From: Bacteroidales bacterium
GTDB lineage: Bacteria; Bacteroidota; Bacteroidia; Bacteroidales; VadinHA17
Direction: 5' to 3'
Assembly: GCA_003157055.1 (NCBI GenBank)
Contig: PMIG01000130.1
Coordinates: 1 to 8,427 of the forward strand
Length of the DNA stretch: 8,427 bases
Made by a program: the position numbers and the translations under genes. A model generated the notes under the pieces. It was given only the letters and a program-made list of their open reading frames with translations. It did not search any database and was not told where the DNA came from. Shown here piece by piece: positions 1-5,573 of the stretch (within the stretch, counting starts at the first letter, position 1; each line of letters opens with the position of its first letter).

Positions 1-1304
1 TGATGAGTGGCTCCGTCTGATCCCACAAGTCCTCCACGGTCAATACAAAAGACAACATGCAGCTTCTGGATAGCCACATCATGAATTACCTGGTCGTAGG
101 CTCTTTGTATAAAAGATGAATAAATATTGCAAAAAGGTATCTTTCCCATTACGGCCAACCCGGCAGAGAAAGTAACTGCATGCTGCTCTGCGATGCCCAC
201 GTCGAATACCCTGTCAGGCATCTCCTTCATCATTATACACATCGAGCAGCCTGTTGGCATTGCAGGAGTTATTCCGACAATCTTTTCATTATTCCGTGCA
301 AGCTCCAGGAGCGTATTCCCGAAAATCTCGTGGAAAGGAGGAGCATCTCCATCGGAAGTATTTATCAGCTCCCCTGTTTTTTTGTCGAATTTTCCAGGAG
401 AATGAAAAGTGATCTGGTTTTCTTCTGCCTGCTTGAATCCCTTGCCCTTAACTGTAAGGCAGTGAAGCAGCTTCGGCCCGGGAATTCTTTTCAGATCTTC
501 GAGCACATCAACCATGTGAAGCACGTCGTGGCCGTCGATCGGGCCGAAATACCTGAAGTTCATCCCTTCGAAGAGGTTGCTTTTGTCAAGAATTGTGCTC
601 TTAAATCCTGCCTGAAGCTGAGCCGCGAGAGTCCTGGCATCGGGTCCGAGCTTGCCTACTTTTCCCAGCATGTTCCATACCTTATCCTTGAATCTGTTGT
701 AGGTCTTGCTGGTAGTGATGTCGAGGAGATACTCCTTGAGAGCCCCGACATTCGGATCAATCGCCATCTGGTTGTCGTTGAGGATGACAATAAGGTCGGA
801 CTTTGAAATTCCCGCATTGTTCAGTCCTTCGAAAGCTTCGCCGGCCGTCATGGCTCCATCGCCGATAACAGCGACGATCTGTCTTTTTTCACCCTTGCTC
901 TTTGCTGCAACTGCCATCCCGAGTGCTGCGGAAATGGAAGTAGAGGAGTGGCCTGTTCCGAAGGCGTCATACTCACTCTCCGACATCTTCGGAAATCCGC
1001 TGATGCCCTTGTATTTTCTGTTTGTAGAGAATTTATCGCGCCTGCCTGTCAGTATCTTGTGGCCGTAAGCCTGGTGGCCGACATCCCAGATTATCTTATC
1101 GTAAGGAGTATTAAAAACATAATGAAGGGCAACCGTAAGCTCAACAACACCAAGGCTTGCCCCCAGATGACCGGGGTTGTTGCTGACAGCATCGATAATA
1201 TACTTTCGAAGCTCGTCGCTGATTCTTACAAGATCGGCAGGAGGGAGCTTCCGGAGATCCTCGGGAGACGAAATATTAAACAGCAGATTCTCCTCAGTAT
1301 TCAT
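1..1304 (-). CDS. dxs: 1-deoxy-D-xylulose-5-phosphate synthase (3' end outside window)
   Basis: Thiamine-diphosphate enzyme that condenses pyruvate with glyceraldehyde 3-phosphate to DXP, the first step of the cytosolic MEP isoprenoid pathway; DXP also feeds thiamine and pyridoxal synthesis. I translated the start and several internal stretches of the minus strand. The frame is open for 434 codons and leaves the window at position 1; family members have about 620-640 residues, so roughly 200 C-terminal residues are missing. Visible family features: the conserved His in [11 protein letters not shown] (H46), [33 protein letters not shown], the ThDP/Mg motif GDG at 148-150 with NDN at 176-178, and [10 protein letters not shown], whose Glu373 corresponds to the catalytic Glu370 of the E. 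coli enzyme. The last readable residues, [10 protein letters not shown], are also typical. The ATG at 1304 gives the expected N-terminus. It is transcribed divergently from the OmpA-like gene. No frameshift was seen in the parts translated. Confidence 0.97.
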   Translation of the reverse strand, partial: MNTEENLLFNISSPEDLRKLPPADLVRISDELRKYIIDAVSNNPGHLGASLGVVELTVALHYVFNTPYDKIIWDVGHQAYGHKILTGRRDKFSTNRKYKGISGFPKMSESEYDAFGTGHSSTSISAALGMAVAAKSKGEKRQIVAVIGDGAMTAGEAFEGLNNAGISKSDLIVILNDNQMAIDPNVGALKEYLLDITTSKTYNRFKDKVWNMLGKVGKLGPDARTLAAQLQAGFKSTILDKSNLFEGMNFRYFGPIDGHDVLHMVDVLEDLKRIPGPKLLHCLTVKGKGFKQAEENQITFHSPGKFDKKTGELINTSDGDAPPFHEIFGNTLLELARNNEKIVGITPAMPTGCSMCIMMKEMPDRVFDVGIAEQHAVTFSAGLAVMGKIPFCNIYSSFIQRAYDQVIHDVAIQKLHVVFCIDRGGLVGSDGATH

Positions 1305-1305
1305 C

Positions 1306-1320
1306 GGTTAAAAAATAACC
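1306..1320. repeat. Short inverted repeat abutting the dxs start codon
   Basis: GGTTA (1306-1310), five A residues, then TAACC (1316-1320) form a 5-bp perfect inverted repeat one base upstream of the dxs ATG. If transcription starts at the nearby TATATTTG element, the repeat covers almost all of the short dxs leader and could fold over the translation initiation region. The stem is short and A/T-rich, so any function is uncertain. Confidence 0.3.
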
Positions 1321-1322
1321 TG

Positions 1323-1330
1323 CAAATATA
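1323..1330 (-). promoter_or_regulatory. Bacteroidetes -7 element candidate for dxs
   Basis: On the minus strand these bases read TATATTTG, an exact match to the TAnnTTTG element recognised by the primary sigma factor of Bacteroidota. The element ends 18 bases before the dxs ATG, giving a leader of roughly a dozen bases. No convincing -33 TTG/TTTG lies 19-21 bases further upstream, so the call rests on the -7 match and the position. Confidence 0.4.
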
Positions 1331-1350
1331 ACAATTATTATTCCCTCGTG

Positions 1351-1385
1351 TTTGCTGAAGCTTCAGACGGATTTTCTTATTTTTG
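1351..1385 (+). promoter_or_regulatory. Candidate Bacteroidetes promoter for the OmpA-like lipoprotein gene
   Basis: TTTG at 1351-1354 and TATTTTTG (exact TAnnTTTG) at 1378-1385 resemble the -33 and -7 elements of Bacteroidota primary-sigma promoters. The 23-base spacer is a little longer than the usual 19-21, so the -33 half is uncertain. The start would fall near 1392, leaving an untranslated leader of about 60 bases before the ATG at 1451. A 12-bp palindrome lies inside the spacer. Confidence 0.4.
1355..1366. promoter_or_regulatory. Perfect 12-bp palindrome, possible operator
   Basis: CTGAAGCTTCAG is fully self-complementary with no central spacer. It lies between dxs and the lipoprotein gene, inside the spacer of the candidate plus-strand promoter. 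That is a position where a dimeric regulator could block or modulate transcription. A second copy was not noticed elsewhere in the window, so it may also be chance. Confidence 0.25.
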
Positions 1386-1388
1386 CTT

Positions 1389-1406
1389 TGTCAGACATTG
1401 GTGACA
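1389..1406 (+). other. Small hairpin in the leader of the lipoprotein mRNA
   Basis: TGTCA (1389-1393) and TGACA (1402-1406) form a 5-bp stem with an 8-base loop. It sits at or just after the inferred transcription start and is followed a few bases later by a T-run. It could be a 5' stabilising structure or weak attenuator, but the stem is short and the assignment is speculative. Confidence 0.2.
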
Positions 1407-1450
1407 GCAATATTTTTAAGGGTCAATTATTATTTAAATACTTTATAGGC

Positions 1451-2461
1451 ATGAATAAAATTGTAATGTATTTTCTTGCAGCGCTGCTTGCATTTTCTGC
1501 TGTTTCGTGTGTTTCAGGGAAGAAATTCAAGACTCTGCAGGATACGAGCAAGCAGTTCATGAATGAAAGAGATGATTTCAAGACTCAGAATATAGGGCTT
1601 GAAATGTCAAATAAGGAACTTACGGCTAAGCTTGCGTCTCTTCAGAAAAAGGCTGAGACGGTAAGTGATGAGATCCTGAAAGCTCAGAGCGAGCGAGATA
1701 AAGCAATAGATGACTTCAATAAGATATCAATAAGGTACAATGATCTCCAGAATGCACACGAAGACCTGATAAAAGGTAATGTGAAGGATACCCAGAAGCT
1801 TCTTTCCGAACTTCAGACTGCACAGGAGAACCTTCAGAAAAAGGAGGACCTGCTGAAACAGCTCGAACAGAACCTTGATGCCAAAAAGGCATCTCTTGAT
1901 GAACTTTCATATCAACTCGAAAAGAAGAATGCAAGACTTATTGAACTTGAAAAAATACTCGATGACCAGAAGAAAATAGCATCTGACCTGAAAAACAAAG
2001 TCTCTGAAGCGCTTCTCGGTTTCGAAAATAACGGTCTGACAGTTACAATGAAGAACGGCAAGGTTTATGTTTCTCTCGAAGAAAAACTTCTTTTCAAAAC
2101 AGCCAGCTGGGACATTGATGCCAACGGAAAGAATGCGCTTAAGAAACTGGCAGATGTTCTTGAAAAAAATCCCGATATCCAGATTACTATTGAGGGGCAT
2201 ACCGATAACGTTCCATATAATCCTGGAAGCGGACAGCTCAAGGATAACTGGGATCTGAGCGTTAAGAGGGCGACTACTGTCGTCCGGGTTCTTCTTGAAG
2301 GATCAAAAATTGACCCGAAACGTCTTACTGCAGCAGGGAGAAGTGAATTCCTGCCGATCGATTCAAGGAATGCTTCGGACGCAAGGCAGAAGAACAGGAG
2401 GACAGAAGTGGTTCTTACTCCCGACCTGAGCGCACTTTACCAGTTAATTGATAAATACTAA
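1451..2461 (+). CDS. OmpA-family lipoprotein with coiled coil (peptidoglycan-binding)
   Basis: A 336-residue envelope protein. Residues 1-20 are a lipoprotein signal ending in SAVSC, with Cys20 as the predicted lipidated residue. Residues about 30-185 are charged, with repeated heptad-like Leu/Lys/Glu patterns typical of a long coiled coil. Residues about 213-325 are an OmpA C-terminal domain: GHTDNVP with Asp252, LSVKRA with Arg273, the usual diaminopimelate-contacting pair, and NRRTEV near the end. It probably anchors in the outer membrane by lipid and reaches the peptidoglycan, much as Pal does, with the coiled coil as spacer. The residues after Cys20 (VSGKK) lack an obvious acidic surface-export signal, so a periplasmic orientation is likely. 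The ATG at 1451 is chosen because it begins the signal peptide; the frame is open upstream to 1352 but that extension would bury the signal. The stop overlaps the converging gene's stop by 4 bases. Confidence 0.9.
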   Translation: MNKIVMYFLAALLAFSAVSCVSGKKFKTLQDTSKQFMNERDDFKTQNIGLEMSNKELTAKLASLQKKAETVSDEILKAQSERDKAIDDFNKISIRYNDLQNAHEDLIKGNVKDTQKLLSELQTAQENLQKKEDLLKQLEQNLDAKKASLDELSYQLEKKNARLIELEKILDDQKKIASDLKNKVSEALLGFENNGLTVTMKNGKVYVSLEEKLLFKTASWDIDANGKNALKKLADVLEKNPDIQITIEGHTDNVPYNPGSGQLKDNWDLSVKRATTVVRVLLEGSKIDPKRLTAAGRSEFLPIDSRNASDARQKNRRTEVVLTPDLSALYQLIDKY

Positions 2462-4017
2462 TTCTGGTTTCCGGGAAATTCGAAGAGCTTGACTTTAACA
2501 TTCTTGAGTGCCTGTACCAGGTTATCCTCCGGCTTGAGGAAATCCTGATCGCCCCAGAATTTTGCGTCATAGTCAGTGATGGTTTCCGAAAAAATCGAAT
2601 GAACAGGAGCAAGCTCTTCCCTGTCGAACCTGCTTACATTCGTAGTATTCACGCCGGTAATGGCAAGCTCAAAAAATACGCTGAACTGGGTACTGAAAAG
2701 CTTCTTTTTCTGCTTTGAGGTGAAGAGCAGATCGCCTCTCACATGTGAAAGATAATACCTGCCGTTAAACTTACGGTAGCTTACAGAGTATTTTACTGTC
2801 AGAGGCCATGTGGAAAAGCCGCGCGATGAGCTTGTAATGAATGAATCCTTCATCTGCCTGATATACTTAGGGTGAAGTTCAAAATCAGCCTTTACTATAG
2901 CATAATCATCAGTATTTATATAGACGCTACCCTTGTATCTTGGCAGATCAATGCCTTCCCGTTGCTCAAAATCAATTACAAAGGCAGTCTCATCATCTGC
3001 TGAGACAATATCGGATATCCTGTACAGGTACTCCGCCATATTTTCCCTGGAAAGGAAATCGAAAAGATTCTTTATCCCGTCCAGCTCCAGGCAGGTGCTA
3101 AGGCCTGCTTTAAGCCTAATTGCAAGAGTATCGTGCGACGTTGTGTTCTCTACTTTACGGCTTTTGTAGACCTTGATCTGATCGTTCAGGAGAGAGCTTG
3201 TATAAGAACTTTTATAAATCTGGAGAACAGCTTCCGAGTATACCTGGAGTTCCTCTTTTTTCATTACACCTTCCCTGTAGAAGCCGGTGAGCATAACAGG
3301 TGTATTTCCATAGTTTTTTGGTATGGCGCTGATACTTTTGTAAATGATCTCCTGCGGAACCTGGGTTTTTATAATTATTTCGGGGATGGAAATGAACTCC
3401 CTTTTCATCCGGATTGTAAAATTATTACCCAGAGCCTGCTTTACAGGTATTTCGCGCCTGATGAAACCCAGGTAAGAGATGGAGAGGGTGTCCGCCAGGC
3501 TTTCCCCTGGTATTTTAAGTCCGAATTCACCTGTCTCATTCGTCACGGTTCCCCGGGCCCTGTTATTCAGCGAGATTGCTGCAAACGGCAACGGTTCACC
3601 TGACTCATTATCAACTATAACTCCTGATATGTAATCTGTTACTTCAGGCTGTGGTGAGTCAATTCGGGCAACTGTAGGGGGCCTTGCTTTAGAAATGATT
3701 ATATATTTATCAATTACTGAGAAGTTGAGAGAATCATTCACCAGTATAGAATCAAGAATATCGGCAAGTCTTACATTGATGAAAGATAGAACCACCTTGT
3801 TTTCCTGGTCAATAAGATGACTGTCGTAAGTAAAATTATAACCCGTCCGTCTGGAAATGATGTTCAGTGCATTGCCGGTTTTCACCAATCCGGCTCTGAA
3901 GGTAAATGCAGAATCAAGAATAGTTCCCTGGCACATTGCCGGGCGGCAGTGTAGCAGGGAAATAATTATAAAAATGAAAAAACTTCTTTTAAACAAAGGG
4001 CCATTGGATGAGGCCAT
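2458..4017 (-). CDS. STN + CarboxypepD_reg-like envelope protein without a receptor barrel (protein B)
   Basis: 519 residues and last gene of the four-gene operon, 15 bases after the FecR-like gene. A basic n-region and hydrophobic segment (about 10-23) form a signal peptide, likely cleaved near AMC-QG (29/30). Residues about 48-110 resemble an STN domain (secretin/TonB short N-terminal domain), the module that TonB-dependent transducers use to contact FecR. Residues about 129-205 form a CarboxypepD_reg-like beta-sandwich (SGVIVDNESGEPLPFAAISL, then TVTNETGEFGL). Residues about 211-519 align with protein A at the head of the operon: EIIIK/EIIVR, GFYREG/AFYRET, GSVYINTD/GDLYIDTE, KFWGD/DFWGE. 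There is no TonB plug and no room for a 22-strand barrel. Inference: it signals to the FecR protein from the periplasm or outer membrane. Its ligand and biochemical activity are unknown. The C-terminal region may be distantly related to the non-barrel part of DUF5686 proteins; I am not sure of this. Confidence 0.85.
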   Translation of the reverse strand: MASSNGPLFKRSFFIFIIISLLHCRPAMCQGTILDSAFTFRAGLVKTGNALNIISRRTGYNFTYDSHLIDQENKVVLSFINVRLADILDSILVNDSLNFSVIDKYIIISKARPPTVARIDSPQPEVTDYISGVIVDNESGEPLPFAAISLNNRARGTVTNETGEFGLKIPGESLADTLSISYLGFIRREIPVKQALGNNFTIRMKREFISIPEIIIKTQVPQEIIYKSISAIPKNYGNTPVMLTGFYREGVMKKEELQVYSEAVLQIYKSSYTSSLLNDQIKVYKSRKVENTTSHDTLAIRLKAGLSTCLELDGIKNLFDFLSRENMAEYLYRISDIVSADDETAFVIDFEQREGIDLPRYKGSVYINTDDYAIVKADFELHPKYIRQMKDSFITSSSRGFSTWPLTVKYSVSYRKFNGRYYLSHVRGDLLFTSKQKKKLFSTQFSVFFELAITGVNTTNVSRFDREELAPVHSIFSETITDYDAKFWGDQDFLKPEDNLVQALKNVKVKLFEFPGNQN

Positions 4018-4032
4018 ATTTTAAAAGTTGCG

Positions 4033-5037
4033 TTATTTTCTTACAAGGTGGTAAATATCGCCATCTTTTGTATATCGAAGGTTATAAATGGTACAGATTA
4101 TCCTGATTATTGTTTCCTGCGATGTATTGTCAATCGTTGTTACCCATGTCTCATTCAGAATAGCAGGATCATCGGCGATTATTTCCATGTTATATACCCG
4201 TTTCAGATCCCGGAACACAATGTCAAGTGTCTGTCCGTTGTAAACCAGGCTCCTTGTCTGCCATGCCAGGTAATTAGGATTGCCGTTAAGTTTCTTTTCA
4301 GATATCTTCGAATCCATTGTTCCCACATAACCTGGTTCAAGCAAAAGGTTCTTATCTCCTGTATTATCGGAAAGCATTACCTTACCTGTCCTGACAAAAA
4401 CCTCAACGGCTGAGTCCGGGTTATTTGTAATTACATTGAAAGAGGTTCCGACAACTTTGACACTTGCCTTTCCTGCATCAATTGTAAAAGGTTTGGAAGG
4501 ATTGTGAGCTATATCGAAAAAAGCTTCACCTGCAAGTGCAACATTTCTGCTGTGTCTGCCGAAATTTGAATGATACGTCAGCTTGCTGTTACGGTTCAGG
4601 AATATGCTGCTTCCGTCGGGAAGGGAGACACGGTAATTAACCTGGTTATCGCCGGTTGCGACGACGATCTTTTTGCTCAGCGAATCTGATGATACAATGT
4701 AAAGGACGGCGGCACTGATGCCCACTAATATCAGTGCAACGGCAGCAACACGCATGAAGGTGCTTCTCATGAATATAAACCCTGCCGGCTCTCTGCCTTC
4801 AGCTGCTCCGGCAATGTCGATTCTTGAGCTAACTTTATTCCATGCATCATCAACATTAATATCTTTATCCTCATTCATTGTCCTCAACACTTTCCATTTC
4901 TTTTCAACTTCGTTATTGTCTTCAGCCATGAACCTGTTCATCAGTTCAGGCCGACCCTCTGTTTCGCCTGACAGGGCGGAAGCAATTTCTTCCCACTCCC
5001 TGTCCGTAAATTTGCCCGTGTTAATCATCTCCTTCAT
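4033..5037 (-). CDS. FecR-type transmembrane anti-sigma factor with DUF4974-like C-terminus
   Basis: 334 residues. The N-terminal ~90 residues are charged, Trp-containing and predicted cytoplasmic; this part should bind the sigma factor encoded just upstream. One membrane segment spans about 97-115 (VAAVALILVGISAAVLYIV). The periplasmic FecR domain covers about 124-222, with LPDGSSIFLNRNSKL, GEAFFDIAHNPSKPF, VVGTSFNV and VEVFVRTGKV. After a linker, residues about 263-332 match the DUF4974/FecR C-terminal module (QTLDIVFRDLKRVYNMEI), the part that meets the transducer's STN domain in known systems. Length and domain order are normal for Bacteroidota. The ATG at 5037 overlaps the sigma stop as ATGA, implying translational coupling; Met4 (5028) is an alternative start. 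The partner is most likely protein B downstream. Role: holds the ECF sigma inactive, or helps activate it, until an envelope signal arrives. Confidence 0.95.
   Translation of the reverse strand: MKEMINTGKFTDREWEEIASALSGETEGRPELMNRFMAEDNNEVEKKWKVLRTMNEDKDINVDDAWNKVSSRIDIAGAAEGREPAGFIFMRSTFMRVAAVALILVGISAAVLYIVSSDSLSKKIVVATGDNQVNYRVSLPDGSSIFLNRNSKLTYHSNFGRHSRNVALAGEAFFDIAHNPSKPFTIDAGKASVKVVGTSFNVITNNPDSAVEVFVRTGKVMLSDNTGDKNLLLEPGYVGTMDSKISEKKLNGNPNYLAWQTRSLVYNGQTLDIVFRDLKRVYNMEIIADDPAILNETWVTTIDNTSQETIIRIICTIYNLRYTKDGDIYHLVRK
5034..5037 (-). promoter_or_regulatory. ATGA stop/start overlap coupling sigma and anti-sigma translation
   Basis: On the minus strand the four bases read ATGA: the ATG of the FecR-type gene shares two bases with the TGA stop of the sigma gene. 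This arrangement usually ties the yield of the second protein to translation of the first. It would keep sigma and anti-sigma near a fixed ratio. Confidence 0.8.
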
Positions 5038-5570
5038 TTTTCAATTAATGCTTTTCTGAATTCCTTTAGAGCCCTTCCCATATTGGCTTCCACTGTTTTT
5101 ACCGATACTGAAAGTTTTTCTGCTATTTCATTGTATTTCAACCCATCGAACCTGCTCATGCAAAAGATCAGGCTGCATCTGTCTGGTAGTCTTTCAAGAA
5201 TCAGGTTTATCTTTTCCTGAAGCTCATTGTAACGTATTATATCTACAGGATCTTCAGATTTTGATGTCTGTCCTGCAACTGTCTCCTGAGCATGCTGCCC
5301 GACAATCTTTAAATGATTGATATAATGCAGGCACTTATTATGTACTGCCCTGAAAAGATAACCGTTCAATGAACTCTCGATGTTAATTTTTTCCCTGTTC
5401 TGCCATAATCTGAAAAACAGATCCTGGACTATTTCTTCTGATGAATCGTGATCCTTGATTATTGATTTTGCGTATCGGACAAGGGAAACATAGGAGGATC
5501 GGAAAAGCGATTCAAATTCTACCTTATCGCCCTGCCTGATCCTCCTTATTATTTCAGTGTCCCTGATCAT
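5034..5570 (-). CDS. ECF RNA polymerase sigma factor (Bacteroidetes FecI/RpoE-like family)
   Basis: 178 residues, the usual ECF size. Region 2 lies at about 18-88, including the DSSEEIVQDLFFRLWQNRE core-binding/-10 recognition segment and NGYLFRAVHNKCLHYI. Region 4 lies at about 118-172, with LPDRCSLIFCMSRFDGLKYNEIA followed by the helix-turn-helix LSVSVKTVEANMGRALKEFR. Regions 1.1 and 3 are absent, as expected for ECF factors. The pattern fits the Bacteroidetes expansion family that is paired with FecR regulators. The ATG at 5570 lies 3 bases after the stop of protein A, so the two are very likely cotranscribed, and the gene's own stop overlaps the anti-sigma start. It probably directs transcription of its own operon and perhaps other envelope genes; target promoters cannot be read from this window. 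Confidence 0.96.
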   Translation of the reverse strand: MIRDTEIIRRIRQGDKVEFESLFRSSYVSLVRYAKSIIKDHDSSEEIVQDLFFRLWQNREKINIESSLNGYLFRAVHNKCLHYINHLKIVGQHAQETVAGQTSKSEDPVDIIRYNELQEKINLILERLPDRCSLIFCMSRFDGLKYNEIAEKLSVSVKTVEANMGRALKEFRKALIEK

Positions 5571-5573
5571 TAA

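Noticed and set aside
127..1331. Several plus-strand open frames of 92-208 codons
   Set aside because: They lie antisense to dxs, whose minus-strand frame has clear family motifs throughout; their translations show no recognisable protein.
1352..1450. Upstream extension of the OmpA-like gene from a TTG at 1352
   Set aside because: It would add 33 residues ahead of a complete lipoprotein signal peptide and would include the promoter-like and palindromic sequences.
3948..3968. Lipobox in protein B (SLLHC at residues 20-24)
   Set aside because: His at -1 is a poor fit to the lipobox consensus; ordinary signal-peptidase cleavage near AMC-QG is more likely, though lipidation is not excluded.
2458..4017. 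Protein B as a truncated or broken TonB-dependent receptor
   Set aside because: The region after the CarboxypepD_reg-like domain is not a plug remnant; it aligns over its whole length with protein A, and the frame is intact.
2933..5059. Plus-strand open frames at 2933-3169, 3133-3603, 4048-4413 and 4718-5059
   Set aside because: All are antisense to protein B or the FecR-type gene, both of which have clear domains.
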